Positions 45,983 through 55,320 of a DNA stretch of 64,000 nucleotides are shown here, one piece after another. The stretch spans positions 236,148 through 300,147 of the forward strand of contig CACDYR010000002.1 of NCBI GenBank assembly GCA_902557155.1, read 5' to 3'. Source of the stretch: an uncultured Pelagibacteraceae bacterium (lineage in GTDB: Bacteria; Pseudomonadota; Alphaproteobacteria; Pelagibacterales; Pelagibacteraceae). Under the pieces are notes generated by a model. It was not told the DNA's origin. It made no database searches and saw only the letters and a list, made by a program, of their open reading frames with translations. The position numbers and the translations under genes were made by a program. Positions within the stretch are counted from its first letter, which is position 1. Each line of letters opens with the position of its first letter.

Positions 45983-47149
45983 ATGAGTTATTTAGCAAAA
46001 AACTATAATAGAAAAAAAATTTCCTTTAAGTATGGTAAAGGCAGCTATCTATATTCCACCGATAAAAAAAAATATTTAGATTTTGTACAAGGAATAGCTG
46101 TTAATTCTTTAGGGCATGCACATCCTAAATTAATAACAACTATAAAAAATCAATCAAAAAAATTATGGCATGTATCTAATGCATTTCAAATTCCAGAAGG
46201 AGAAACATTGGCCAAAAAGTTATGCAAAAAAACATTCGCCGATTATGTAATGTTTCAAAATAGCGGGGCTGAAGCTACAGAAGCAGCGATTAAAGTTGCT
46301 AGAAGATATTTTTACTCAATAGGCAAACCAAATAAAAATAGAATTTTATGTATTAAAAACTCTTTCCATGGCAGAACTTTAGCAGCAATTTTTGCTAGTG
46401 GATCAAAGAAAATGACAGAGGGATTTGCTCCAAAAGTAACAGGTTTTGATCATTTCAGTTTTGGAGATCATCATTCTCTTAAAAAGAAAATTAATAAAAA
46501 TACAGCTGCTATTATGGTTGAAACAATTATGGGTGAAGGCGGTATAAAAGTAATACCAGATTGGTGTTTAAAAGAATTAAGAGCATTATGTAACAAGAAA
46601 AAAATATTATTAATTCTTGACGAAGTTCAGTGTGGAATAGGAAGATCAGGTGATTTCTTTGCTTTTGAACAATCAAAAGTAAAACCTGATATCGTACCAA
46701 TTGCAAAAGGAATAGGTGGAGGATTTCCTATTGGAGCAGTTTTAATGAATAAAAAAGTTGCATCGGGCATGACACCAGGTACTCATGGATCGACATTTGG
46801 AGGAAACCCTTTGGCGATGGCAGTTGGAAACACCGTAATGGATATCATATCAAATAAGAAATTTTTAAATAATGTAAAAATTTTATCAAAATATTTTTTA
46901 TTTAAACTAAATAAAATTCAAAAAAAATATCCAAATCTGATTAAACAGATAAGAGGAAAAGGTTTTTTGATTGGAATACAGCTATATAAAGATCAAACAG
47001 AATTTATTAAAAAATTGATGAATAATCAGCTATTGACTATACGAGCAGCAGAAAACGTTGTTCGTATTTTACCTCCATTAAATGTTAAAAAAAATGAGAT
47101 AGATTTAGCAATAAAAATTATTGAAAAGGTCTGTTCGCAGATTAAATAA
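45983..47149 (+). CDS. argD: Acetylornithine aminotransferase
   Basis: This PLP enzyme makes N-acetylornithine from the semialdehyde, and may also act as succinyl-DAP aminotransferase. The 388 residues include DFVQGIAVNSLGHAHP, FQNSGAEATEAAIKVAR, NSFHGRTLAA, ILDEVQCGIGRSG, and the PLP lysine in IAKGIGGGFPIGA. argF starts one base after its stop. With dapD and dapE here, a dual role in lysine synthesis is plausible. Confidence 0.95.
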   Translation: MSYLAKNYNRKKISFKYGKGSYLYSTDKKKYLDFVQGIAVNSLGHAHPKLITTIKNQSKKLWHVSNAFQIPEGETLAKKLCKKTFADYVMFQNSGAEATEAAIKVARRYFYSIGKPNKNRILCIKNSFHGRTLAAIFASGSKKMTEGFAPKVTGFDHFSFGDHHSLKKKINKNTAAIMVETIMGEGGIKVIPDWCLKELRALCNKKKILLILDEVQCGIGRSGDFFAFEQSKVKPDIVPIAKGIGGGFPIGAVLMNKKVASGMTPGTHGSTFGGNPLAMAVGNTVMDIISNKKFLNNVKILSKYFLFKLNKIQKKYPNLIKQIRGKGFLIGIQLYKDQTEFIKKLMNNQLLTIRAAENVVRILPPLNVKKNEIDLAIKIIEKVCSQIK

Positions 47150-47150
47150 T

Positions 47151-48077
47151 ATGAAACATTTCATCAATTTAAAAGATATACCCGCAAAAGATCTTAGAAA
47201 GATTATTATTGATGCTAAAAAAAGAAAAAATTTAAGAAAAAAACTTAGTACTTTAGAGGTTGATAAGGGCGCACCCTTAAAAGGAAAATTATTAATCCAA
47301 ATGTTTGAAAAGTCTAGTTTACGAACAAGATTAAGCTTTTACTTAGCTATTAAACAATTAGGTGGTGGTACTTTAACTTTAAGATCAAACGAACTTCATT
47401 TAGGTCAAGGGGGAGAAAGCATTGCCGATACTGCTAAAATTTTATCTACTTACGGCGATGGATTTATGCTTAGAACTGATAGTGATAAAAAGGTTGAAAA
47501 TTTTGCAAAATATTTATCAATACCGGTAATTAATGGTTTAAGTCCTTCATCTCATCCAACGCAGGTTTTATCTGACGTTTTTACAGTTGAGGAAATAACG
47601 AAGAAACCTATTTCTAAATTAAATATTTGTTGGATAGGTGACTCCAACAATGTTTTAGATAGTTTAATAGCCGCATCAGTAAAATTTTCCTTCAAACTAA
47701 GTATTGGTTGTCCTAAAAAATTTGAACCAGGAAAAGAAGTTAGAGCATGGGTCAAAAAAAATAATAAGAAAATTTATATTTATAATGATGCTAAAAAAGC
47801 AGTATCTGGTGCAGATGTAATTTTTTCTGATAAAGTTATTTCTTTAAATGATAAAGTTAATAAGACGAAAAAAATACAAGTATTTAAAAATTTTAAAATT
47901 AATAAAGAATTAATGAAATTTTCTAATAGTGCTATTTTTTTGCATTGCTTACCTCGTGGTGATGAGGTAAGTGAAGATGTTTTCTTAGGTAAAAAATCTC
48001 ATGTATGGCAACAAGCACTCAATAGAGTTCACGTTCAAAAAAGTATTTTATTATATTGCTTTGGGAAACTAAGGTAG
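47151..48077 (+). CDS. argF: Ornithine carbamoyltransferase
   Basis: This enzyme makes citrulline from ornithine and carbamoyl phosphate. I start at the ATG at 47151 (308 residues), one base after the argD stop; an open-frame extension into argD is unneeded. The carbamoyl phosphate motif is FEKSSLRTRLSF (KSSLRT in place of STRT), with HPTQVLSD and the ornithine motif HCLPRGDEV. The 3' end overlaps the convergent cytochrome gene by nine bases. Confidence 0.95.
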   Translation: MKHFINLKDIPAKDLRKIIIDAKKRKNLRKKLSTLEVDKGAPLKGKLLIQMFEKSSLRTRLSFYLAIKQLGGGTLTLRSNELHLGQGGESIADTAKILSTYGDGFMLRTDSDKKVENFAKYLSIPVINGLSPSSHPTQVLSDVFTVEEITKKPISKLNICWIGDSNNVLDSLIAASVKFSFKLSIGCPKKFEPGKEVRAWVKKNNKKIYIYNDAKKAVSGADVIFSDKVISLNDKVNKTKKIQVFKNFKINKELMKFSNSAIFLHCLPRGDEVSEDVFLGKKSHVWQQALNRVHVQKSILLYCFGKLR

Positions 48078-48608
48078 CGGCAAAGGGCTGTCTGAATTCT
48101 CATTTAAATATTTTATTACAGAGGCTCTATCTTTTTCTTTTCTAAGACCTGCATATGCCATCTTTGTTCCCTTTATCCATTTGGCAGGTTTAATTAAAAA
48201 TCCATTTAGTTCTTCAAAAGTCCATTCTTTATCATACGCTGCTAATGCTTTAGAATATTTATATTCTTCAACCGCTCCAACTTTTCTTCCCACAACATTA
48301 TATAGCGCTGGACCTATAGCATTCTTTCCTCCTTTAACAATTGAATGACAAGCTGCGCATTTTTTAAAAACTTTTTCACCATGAGCAATATCCCCCATTG
48401 CCATCAATGCTGAAATATCAATTTTGTCTGACGTCGTGCTTGAGCTGGTTGTAGATACAGTAGTGGCAGCTTCAACTTCAACTGAATAACCAGGTGTTTC
48501 AGGTTTCTCTACATGAAATATAACATCAGATAATTTTCCAATACCGATAACAAGTAAAGCAACCATTAAAACTGCAGCAACTATTTTATTTATTTCGAAA
48601 GAATCCAT
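48069..48608 (-). CDS. Membrane-anchored cytochrome c (CycM/c552-type)
   Basis: A 179-residue protein with an uncleaved N-terminal membrane anchor (about residues 8-25), a Ser/Thr-rich linker, and a class I cytochrome c domain. Heme attaches at C84-A-A-C87-H88, and Met150 in KGTKM is the likely sixth ligand. Such proteins carry electrons from the bc1 complex to terminal oxidase on the periplasmic face. It is divergent from kdsB across 113 bases. Confidence 0.92.
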   Translation of the reverse strand: MDSFEINKIVAAVLMVALLVIGIGKLSDVIFHVEKPETPGYSVEVEAATTVSTTSSSTTSDKIDISALMAMGDIAHGEKVFKKCAACHSIVKGGKNAIGPALYNVVGRKVGAVEEYKYSKALAAYDKEWTFEELNGFLIKPAKWIKGTKMAYAGLRKEKDRASVIKYLNENSDSPLPLP

Positions 48609-48677
48609 TTTTTCTAAATTTTGTAGTGAACGTATAACATGATAAATTAAAAAAAAGCTAAAATTTAATGTATAAAT

Positions 48678-48707
48678 TTGCCTCTATAGTTGTTTAATGA
48701 GTATAAT
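48678..48707 (+). promoter_or_regulatory. Putative kdsB promoter
   Basis: TTGCCT (48678-48683) and a perfect TATAAT (48702-48707) with 18-base spacing. The predicted start near 48714 leaves only about eight bases before the kdsB ATG at 48722, so the transcript would have almost no leader. Confidence 0.55.
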
Positions 48708-48721
48708 AATTTGAAAATATA

Positions 48722-49453
48722 ATGAAAACTTTAGTAATTATACCCTCTAGAATGTCCGCCACTAGGCTTCCAGGTAAACCTTTGTTAAAAATAAATGGTT
48801 TATCAATTATTTCACATGTATCTAAAAAGGCAGAAGAGGCCAATATTGGAGATGTGATTGTAGCCACTGAGGATCAGGAAATTATTGACGATGTTAAAGG
48901 AAATGGTTTTAATGCTATTTTAACTAGCAATAAACACAAAACAGGTACAGATAGAATTCATGAGGCACTTAAAAAATTAAATATTAAGGATGTTGATTTT
49001 GTTATGAATTTACAAGGCGATGAACCAGCAATCGATATCCAAGATTTAGTAAGACTGAATGATAAAATGTCACAAAATCCTTCTAAAATAGGAACTCTTG
49101 CTGCAATAATAAAAGATAACAAAAACTTAAAAAATGAAAATATTGTAAAGGTCATTACAGAAAATACTTTAGGTGAGAACAATTTTCCAAAGAGCATATC
49201 TTTTTTAAGAAATTCTGAGAGGATAAATAATATTTATCATCATATTGGCGTTTATTGTTATTCAAAAGATTCACTCGAAAAATTTGTTAAATTAAGTCAA
49301 TCTAAAAATGAAATAGAAAATCGGTTAGAGCAATTAAGAGCGTTAGACAATAATATTGATATAAATGTATCACTTGCAAAGTCATCTCCAATAGGAGTAG
49401 ATACAGAGGAAGATTATATAGCCTTGAAAAAAATAATGGAATATAAGAATTGA
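48722..49453 (+). CDS. kdsB: 3-deoxy-manno-octulosonate cytidylyltransferase
   Basis: This enzyme activates KDO as CMP-KDO for lipid A core synthesis. The 243 residues include the nucleotide-binding VIIPSRMSATRLPGKPLL, VATEDQEI, NLQGDEP, HIGVYCYSKDSL and the final GVDTEEDYIALK. It sits between the cytochrome gene and pheA, and its stop overlaps the pheA start by one base. No Shine-Dalgarno is evident. Confidence 0.96.
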   Translation: MKTLVIIPSRMSATRLPGKPLLKINGLSIISHVSKKAEEANIGDVIVATEDQEIIDDVKGNGFNAILTSNKHKTGTDRIHEALKKLNIKDVDFVMNLQGDEPAIDIQDLVRLNDKMSQNPSKIGTLAAIIKDNKNLKNENIVKVITENTLGENNFPKSISFLRNSERINNIYHHIGVYCYSKDSLEKFVKLSQSKNEIENRLEQLRALDNNIDINVSLAKSSPIGVDTEEDYIALKKIMEYKN

Positions 49454-50286
49454 TGAGTAAAATTTATTTTCAAGGAACCTTTGGTGCGTATTCACATTTA
49501 GCAGCACTTTCTATTGATCCTAAAGCAAAAATCTTGCCTTGCAAAACTTTTGATGATTGTTTTAACAAAGCATCTGAAGAGCCAGACAGTAGAATTATAA
49601 TCCCAGAGTCAAATAGAATCACTGGTAACATTGGAATTGAATATTTAATATTTAAACACAGGCTTAATATTTATAAAGAGCATTTTCAAAAAATTGAACA
49701 CAACTTATTAGGACAACCTGGTGCTAAATTAAAAGATATCAAAGAAGTATACTCACACGCTCAAGGACTGTCTCAGTGTTCAAAATTTATAAAAGAAAAT
49801 AATTTAGCAGAACATATTAGAGCAGATACAGCTGGATCTGCTGAAATGATTTCTAAAACAAAAGATATTAAGAAATCAGCTATAGCGTCCTCATTGAGTG
49901 CCGAAATTTATGGTTTAGAAGTAATTAAAAAAAATATAGAAAACGAAAGTGGAAATTTGACAAGATTTTTAGTTATGGGAAAAAATATTTCTCAACCAGA
50001 ATTTAAAGATAAAACTTACATAACCTCTTTTCTATTTAAATTGAAAAGTAAGCCAGCCGCCCTATATCAATCACTTGGAGGTTTTGCAATTAATGGTGTA
50101 AATTTAACTAAACTACAAAGTTATCCAGAAAAAAATAGTTTCGACTCTTATTTTTTCTTATGTGATTTGGATGGACACATCGAAGATCCAAAAGTTCAGA
50201 AATCTCTAGAAGAGCTAGGCCTACATTGTGAGGATTTTCACGTTCTAGGTGTTTTTGAAGCTGATAGTTTGAGACAAAATAAATAA
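49453..50286 (+). CDS. pheA: Prephenate dehydratase
   Basis: This enzyme makes phenylpyruvate from prephenate. I choose the ATG at 49453 (277 residues), which overlaps the kdsB stop by one base; a TTG three bases earlier is the alternative. The catalytic domain (IYFQGTFGAYSHLAAL, HNLLGQPGA, ESGNLTRFLVMG with the TRF motif) is followed by an ACT domain (SFLFKLKSKPAALYQSLGGFAINGVNLTKLQSYP) that should confer phenylalanine feedback. No chorismate mutase domain is fused, so that activity is elsewhere. Confidence 0.94.
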   Translation: MSKIYFQGTFGAYSHLAALSIDPKAKILPCKTFDDCFNKASEEPDSRIIIPESNRITGNIGIEYLIFKHRLNIYKEHFQKIEHNLLGQPGAKLKDIKEVYSHAQGLSQCSKFIKENNLAEHIRADTAGSAEMISKTKDIKKSAIASSLSAEIYGLEVIKKNIENESGNLTRFLVMGKNISQPEFKDKTYITSFLFKLKSKPAALYQSLGGFAINGVNLTKLQSYPEKNSFDSYFFLCDLDGHIEDPKVQKSLEELGLHCEDFHVLGVFEADSLRQNK

Positions 50287-50296
50287 GAAACTTTTC

Positions 50297-50326
50297 TTGT
50301 AGATTAGAAATTTTAACTGCTATAAT
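50297..50326 (+). promoter_or_regulatory. Promoter of the SRP RNA gene
   Basis: TTGTAG (50297-50302), an 18-base spacer and a perfect TATAAT (50321-50326). The SRP RNA 5' end at about 50333 lies seven bases after the -10 box, which is the expected distance. Confidence 0.72.
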
Positions 50327-50332
50327 AGATCT

Positions 50333-50416
50333 GGAGGCTAGAGGTGGATGCTGCTTGAACCCGACCAGATCTTAACGGAAGCAGTCGTAGAGACAGTTAT
50401 TCAGGTTCTAGTCTCC
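50333..50416 (+). ncRNA. ffs: Signal recognition particle 4.5S RNA
   Basis: An 84-base RNA closed by a perfect 10-bp terminal stem (GGAGGCTAGA with TCTAGTCTCC, one G-T pair). The apical region holds the conserved Ffh-binding elements in GACCAGATC and CGGAAGCAGTCG. It pairs with Ffh for co-translational targeting. The position ten bases before dnaX is the usual alphaproteobacterial location. No terminator separates it from dnaX, so it may be cut from a longer transcript. Confidence 0.92.
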
Positions 50417-50426
50417 TTATGGATAT

Positions 50427-52082
50427 ATGAATAATAACTCAAAAGTATTAGCATTAAAATATAGACCACAAACTTTTGATGATCTTATTGGTCAAGAAGT
50501 TGTTGCAGAAACTATTACCAACTCGATTAAAGCTGACAAAATACCTAATGCATATTTGTTTACTGGAATAAGGGGAATAGGAAAAACTACAACAGCACGA
50601 ATTGTTGCAAAAGCACTTAATTGTTCAAATGGTATCGATAATTTATGTAAAGAAAACTTTTGTGAAAGCTGCAAATCCATTAGTGAGTCTAGTCATATAG
50701 ATGTGCTTGAAATGGATGCTGCAAGCAAAACAGGTGTAGATGACGTAAGAGATTTAATCGAATTTTCAAGATATGGGCCGACCTCCGCTAAATATAAAAT
50801 CTTCATTATTGATGAAGTTCATATGTTAAGCAAACAAGCATTTAATGCTTTATTAAAAACTTTAGAGGAACCACCAGAATATCTAAAATTTATTTTTGCA
50901 ACTACAGAAATTAAAAAAATTCCAATTACAGTAGTATCTAGATGTCAAAGATTTGATCTATCTAGAATTAAATCCTCAGAATTATTGGAGTTTATTAAAA
51001 AAATTAAGGACAAGGAAAATGGAAAGATAAGCGACGATGCTTTAAAGCTTATAGTAAAAATTTCTGAAGGTTCAGTTAGAGACTCTTTATCGTTGCTTGA
51101 TAGGGCACTATTAAGTTTAGATGAGGGAAAAGAATTAGACTTAAATTCAGCTCAGAAAATTTTTGGGTATTTTGATAAATCTCAATTAATCGATTTGTTT
51201 GAGTTAATTTTAAAAGGTGAAGAAACAAAAGTAATAAGTATTTATAGAAAAATTTATGACCAAGGTGTTGAACCAAAGGTTTTTATTAATGATTTCTTAG
51301 AGTTACTTTACTACTTTAAAAATATTAATTCTTTAACTTTAGAAAGTACAAATTTTTCATTAAATGATGAAGAATTTTCTAAAATTAAAAATTTATCAAA
51401 TCAAATAAATTCAGAGGTATTAATATTATTTTGGCAATTTGCTATCTCTTCTCTCGAAGAGATAGACATAGTTTCTAATCAACACCTTTCAATTGAGATG
51501 TTCTTAATAAGACTAATGCATTTAAGTTCTGTAAAATCTGAAAATAAAATTGAAAATGTTGAGGCTCACTTGAAGAGTGAAAATTTTGTAAAGAATACAG
51601 AAACTGAATTAACTTCTAAAACAATAAATCAAATTAAGAATGTTGCGCAGGAAGAAAAAACTAAACCAGAAGTCCAGACAGAAATTAAAGCAGAAAATAA
51701 AATTAATATAAATGCATTTGAGGATTTAATTGAAATTTGTTCAAAAAAAAAAGAGATCAAGCTTAAATACGAGTTAGAAAAAAATGTTAACCTTGTAAAA
51801 TTTGAAAAAAATAGAATTGAAATATCTTTTAATGAAAGTTTAGATAAAGATTTTGTAAAAGATTTATCATCAAAGCTTTTTGAATGGACCGGTGAAAGAT
51901 GGATTATTACGTTTAGTAAATTAAAAGGGCAAATGTCAGTGAAAGATAAAGAAAAAAATGTAAAAAAACAATTAATAGATGAAATGAAAAATTCAGAAAT
52001 ATTTAAAAGTGTGATGGATAAATTTCCTGATGCTGAATTAATAGATGTAAATTCAAACAAAGATGGAGTTGATAATGACTGA
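50427..52082 (+). CDS. dnaX: DNA polymerase III subunit gamma/tau
   Basis: The clamp-loader ATPase, 551 residues. The AAA+ part shows YRPQTFDDLIGQ, Walker A GIRGIGKTT, a zinc module of four Cys (about residues 70-85), DEVHMLSKQAFNALLKTLEEPP with Walker B, and SEGSVRDSLSLLD. The C-terminal region is Lys/Glu-rich and divergent, as for tau domains. I see no obvious slippery A-run with a stop that would make a separate gamma form. It overlaps ybaB by eight bases. Confidence 0.95.
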   Translation: MNNNSKVLALKYRPQTFDDLIGQEVVAETITNSIKADKIPNAYLFTGIRGIGKTTTARIVAKALNCSNGIDNLCKENFCESCKSISESSHIDVLEMDAASKTGVDDVRDLIEFSRYGPTSAKYKIFIIDEVHMLSKQAFNALLKTLEEPPEYLKFIFATTEIKKIPITVVSRCQRFDLSRIKSSELLEFIKKIKDKENGKISDDALKLIVKISEGSVRDSLSLLDRALLSLDEGKELDLNSAQKIFGYFDKSQLIDLFELILKGEETKVISIYRKIYDQGVEPKVFINDFLELLYYFKNINSLTLESTNFSLNDEEFSKIKNLSNQINSEVLILFWQFAISSLEEIDIVSNQHLSIEMFLIRLMHLSSVKSENKIENVEAHLKSENFVKNTETELTSKTINQIKNVAQEEKTKPEVQTEIKAENKININAFEDLIEICSKKKEIKLKYELEKNVNLVKFEKNRIEISFNESLDKDFVKDLSSKLFEWTGERWIITFSKLKGQMSVKDKEKNVKKQLIDEMKNSEIFKSVMDKFPDAELIDVNSNKDGVDND

Positions 52083-52392
52083 TTTTAGTAAAATTTTAGA
52101 TAAAGCAAAAGAACTTGAGGCAAAAATGAAAGAAAGCCAACAAAAGATTAAGGAAATAAGAGTTGAAGGAGTTTCGGGCTCAAATTCTGTAAAGATAACT
52201 TTGGATGGAGAGGGAGAGATGCAAACAATAAAGTTATCTGATGAAATTATGAACGAGGACAAAACCATAATTGAAGATTTAATTGTTGCAGCACATAATA
52301 GTGCTAAATCTCAACTTAAATCAAAAACAACTGAGGAAATTTCAAAAGCAACTGGAGGTTTTGGAATTCCTGGTTTTAAATGGCCTTTATAA
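52075..52392 (+). CDS. ybaB: YbaB/EbfC family nucleoid-associated protein
   Basis: A 105-residue DNA-binding protein. I start at the ATG at 52075, since MTDFSKILDKAKELEAKM is the normal YbaB opening; an ATG 12 bases earlier lies inside dnaX. The coiled-coil N-terminus and the VEGVSGSNSVKITLDGEGEM strands are typical. It sits between dnaX and recR as in most proteobacteria and overlaps dnaX by eight bases. Confidence 0.93.
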   Translation: MTDFSKILDKAKELEAKMKESQQKIKEIRVEGVSGSNSVKITLDGEGEMQTIKLSDEIMNEDKTIIEDLIVAAHNSAKSQLKSKTTEEISKATGGFGIPGFKWPL

Positions 52393-52395
52393 ACA

Positions 52396-53007
52396 ATGCA
52401 AAACATCAGTGAGATAGAAGAATTAATTAAATTAATTTCAAAACTTCCAGGCTTAGGTCCCAAATCAGCAAAAAGAATTGTTTTAAAATTAATAAATAAT
52501 CGTGACGAACTTGTAAAACCTATGGCAAGTACATTGGCTCAGGTTTATAAAAATGTAGTTAGATGCAATTCATGTGGTGCCTTAAAGTCAAATTCAAATG
52601 GTTGTTTAAATTGTGAGAATACAAAAGAAAAATACAACAAAATTTGTGTAGTAGAGGATATTGCAGACCAATGGTCGATTGAAAATTCAAATATCTTTCA
52701 GGGCTATTTTCATATTCTAGGAGGGACAATTACTTCAGTTGGTCAAAGAAAAGAAGATTTATTAATTAACTCATTAGTTGAAAGAGTTAATAGAGATAAA
52801 ATCGAAGAGGTAATTCTTGCAACTAGTGCAACTGTTGAAGGTCAAACCACTGCATATTATATTCAAGATAGTCTAAAAAATTTAGACGTTAAAATTACTA
52901 AATTAGCACAAGGTTTACCGGTAGGAGGAGAAATTGAAAGTCTAGATGATGGGACTTTATTTTCTGCTTTTAAAAATCGATCTAATTTGATTTCAAACTC
53001 AGATTAG
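52396..53007 (+). CDS. recR: Recombination mediator RecR
   Basis: A 203-residue ring-forming protein that helps RecF/RecO load RecA on gapped DNA. It shows the N-terminal helix-hairpin-helix (LPGLGPKSAKRIVL), a four-Cys zinc finger (CNSCGALKSNSNGCLNC), and a TOPRIM domain (CVVEDIADQWSIE, VEGQTTAYYI, LAQGLPVGGEIESLDDGTL). It starts three bases after ybaB and overlaps the end of convergent glcB by 26 bases. Confidence 0.96.
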   Translation: MQNISEIEELIKLISKLPGLGPKSAKRIVLKLINNRDELVKPMASTLAQVYKNVVRCNSCGALKSNSNGCLNCENTKEKYNKICVVEDIADQWSIENSNIFQGYFHILGGTITSVGQRKEDLLINSLVERVNRDKIEEVILATSATVEGQTTAYYIQDSLKNLDVKITKLAQGLPVGGEIESLDDGTLFSAFKNRSNLISNSD

Positions 53008-55156
53008 ATTTTTTTTTTAACCTATTTAAATGAAGTAATGGTTCAGTGTAACCTGAAGGTTGTTCTTTGCCTTTAAAAACTAAATCACAAGCAGTTTGAA
53101 ACGCTATAGAATTTTCATAATCATCACTCATTTTAACATATAGCGGATCAACTTTGTTCTGATCATCTACTATTTTGGCCATCTCTTTCATTATTTCAGT
53201 TACTTGTATTTTTGTTGTAATTCCATGATGAATCCAGTTGGCTATATGTTGTGAAGAAATTCTTAGAGTTGCTCTGTCTTCCATCAAACCAATATTGTTA
53301 ATATCAGGAACTTTTGAACAACCTACACCTTGATCGACCCACCTTACAACATACCCCAATAAAGTTTGTGCAGAGTTTGAAATTTCTTTATTTATATCTT
53401 CTACAGACCAATTGGGTCTATCTGCTATTGGAATTGATAAAAGATCATCAAGTTTAGCTGGTTCTCTATCAGTTAATTTTTTTTGTTCATCGAAAATATT
53501 TATTTCATGATAATGTAGAGCATGTAAAGCAGCTGCTGTTGGTGATGGAACCCAAGCACAGTTTGCACCTGCTTTTAAGTGTCCTGTTTTTTGCTCCATC
53601 ATATCTTTCATTTTATCTGGCATTGCCCACATCCCTTTTCCAATTTGAGCTTTACCAGAAAACCCACAACTTAAACCAATATTAACATTGTTATTTTCGT
53701 ATGCAGTAATCCATTTAGATGATTTCATATCACCTTTTTTAATCATAGGACCGGCTTCCATTGATGTATGCATTTCATCACCAGTTCTATCTAAGAAACC
53801 AGTATTGATAAAAAAAACTCTATTTTTGAGACTTCTAATACATTCTTTTAAATTTGCTGATGTTCTTCGCTCTTCATCCATAATCCCAATCTTACATGTG
53901 TACTTAGGTAAATTTAGAACTTCTTCAACTTTAGAAAAAATTAAATCTGTAAATGCCGTCTCGTCTGGGCCATGCATTTTAGGTTTTACAATATAAACTG
54001 ATCCAGTTCTTGAATTATTTTTATTTTTAATATCATGTAGCGCAGCTGCTGTAGTTATAAATGCATCCATAATACCCTCAGGTATTTCACTTCCATCACT
54101 TAATAAAATTGAAGGGTTAGTCATTAAATGACCAACGTTTCTTACAAGCAATAGGCTTCTACCATGTAACTTTAAGCCTTTACCATCTTTTGAGATATAA
54201 CTTCTGTTTGGATTTAATTTTCTCTCAAATAATTTACCTTCTTTTTCAAATTTTGATTTAAGATCTCCTTTCATTAGACCTAGCCAATTTCTATAACAAA
54301 TAATTTTATCCTCAGAGTCTACTGCTGCTACACTATCTTCATTATCACAAATGGTTGACACTGCAGATTCTAGTATTATGTCACTAATACCAGCATGATC
54401 TTGTTGGGCAGCAAAAGCTCTTGAATCTTTAAGAATTTCAATATGTAAATTATTATTCTTTAGAATAATTGCAGATGGATTATCGCTTTCACCTCTGTGT
54501 CCGATAAATTTATTTTCATCTTCCAAATCAAAAATATCAGCACCTTTTAAAACTTTTAATTTTCCATATTTTACAGCAAAACTTGTAATTTTATTCCAAC
54601 TAAGTCCAGCCAATGGAAAGTACTTATCTAAAAAATCCCTTCCATATTTTATAACCATTTCACCTCTCAAAGGGTCATACCTTTCAGATACGCTATCTTC
54701 AGATTGCTCAATTACATCTGTACCATAAAGACTATCATATAAACTCATCCATCTTGCATTTGCAGCATTTAATGCATACCTCGCATTCATTACAGGCACA
54801 ACCAACTGAGGTCCAGCTATACTCGCAATTTCTTCATCAACATTTTCAGTTTCTATTTTAAAATCAGGTCCTTCATTTTTTAAATAACCAATTTCTAATA
54901 AAAAATTTTTATACTCATCTAAATTAAATTCCTTACCTTTATTTTTGATATGCCAATCATCTATTTTTTTTTGCAATTCTTTTCTAAATTTGATTAATTC
55001 TTTATTTTTTGGTGCAAGCTCATCTAGGGTTTTTTCTAGGCCTAACCAAAAATTTTCTGAAGATATATTTGTATTCTTTAATAATTCATCATTTACAAAG
55101 TTTGATAGTTTTTCTGATACTTGAAGATTATTAATTTTAATATATTTTTCTTGCAT
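52982..55156 (-). CDS. glcB: Malate synthase G
   Basis: This enzyme condenses glyoxylate and acetyl-CoA to malate. The 724 residues are full-length type G. Visible are the N-terminal VPVMNARYALNAANARWMSLYDSLYGTD, GRSLLLVRNVGHLM, KMHGPDETAFTD, the catalytic Arg in GIMDEERRTS and the Glu and Asp region NTGFLDRTGDEMHTS, then the C-terminal Asp in ATLRISSQHIANW. A tandem glycine riboswitch lies in its leader. Published work on SAR11 links this switch to glycine/serine auxotrophy; glycine is expected to turn expression on. Confidence 0.97.
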   Translation of the reverse strand: MQEKYIKINNLQVSEKLSNFVNDELLKNTNISSENFWLGLEKTLDELAPKNKELIKFRKELQKKIDDWHIKNKGKEFNLDEYKNFLLEIGYLKNEGPDFKIETENVDEEIASIAGPQLVVPVMNARYALNAANARWMSLYDSLYGTDVIEQSEDSVSERYDPLRGEMVIKYGRDFLDKYFPLAGLSWNKITSFAVKYGKLKVLKGADIFDLEDENKFIGHRGESDNPSAIILKNNNLHIEILKDSRAFAAQQDHAGISDIILESAVSTICDNEDSVAAVDSEDKIICYRNWLGLMKGDLKSKFEKEGKLFERKLNPNRSYISKDGKGLKLHGRSLLLVRNVGHLMTNPSILLSDGSEIPEGIMDAFITTAAALHDIKNKNNSRTGSVYIVKPKMHGPDETAFTDLIFSKVEEVLNLPKYTCKIGIMDEERRTSANLKECIRSLKNRVFFINTGFLDRTGDEMHTSMEAGPMIKKGDMKSSKWITAYENNNVNIGLSCGFSGKAQIGKGMWAMPDKMKDMMEQKTGHLKAGANCAWVPSPTAAALHALHYHEINIFDEQKKLTDREPAKLDDLLSIPIADRPNWSVEDINKEISNSAQTLLGYVVRWVDQGVGCSKVPDINNIGLMEDRATLRISSQHIANWIHHGITTKIQVTEIMKEMAKIVDDQNKVDPLYVKMSDDYENSIAFQTACDLVFKGKEQPSGYTEPLLHLNRLKKKSNLSLKSN

Positions 55157-55175
55157 AGCACTTAAGTTCGTACCC

Positions 55176-55236
55176 CATCTGTATTTTTGCCTGAGAGCTT
55201 TACTCCTTCGGCGGAAATCAATCTCTTTCCAGAGTG
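55176..55236 (-). promoter_or_regulatory. Glycine riboswitch, second aptamer
   Basis: Downstream aptamer of a tandem pair, close to the glcB ATG. It carries the conserved GCCGAAGGAG and CTCTCAGGCAAAAA elements and a short closing stem TCTG/CAGA. It should bind glycine cooperatively with the first aptamer and control access to the start region, which begins about 20 bases further on. Confidence 0.92.
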
Positions 55237-55246
55237 TTATGCTTTA

Positions 55247-55314
55247 ATCGGTCCTTTTGCCTGAGAGTTTCCGGGGTGGTTGCTCCTTCGGCGCTATAAA
55301 TAGTCTCTCCCGAT
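55247..55314 (-). promoter_or_regulatory. Glycine riboswitch, first aptamer
   Basis: Upstream aptamer of the tandem pair. Closing stem ATCGG/CCGAT, then GGGAGAGAC, GCGCCGAAGGAGCAA, and CTCTCAGGCAAAAGGAC, which are the diagnostic glycine-riboswitch blocks. A linker of about ten bases joins it to the second aptamer. Confidence 0.95.
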
Positions 55315-55320
55315 ATTGAA

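Noticed and set aside
50427..52082. Programmed frameshift in dnaX
   Set aside because: A-rich runs exist, but I see no convincing slippery heptamer with nearby stop and stem-loop that would give a gamma form.
51629..52268. Minus-strand ORFs opposite dnaX and ybaB
   Set aside because: They mirror Lys/Glu-rich coding sequence as Phe/Ser-rich runs; no support for expression.
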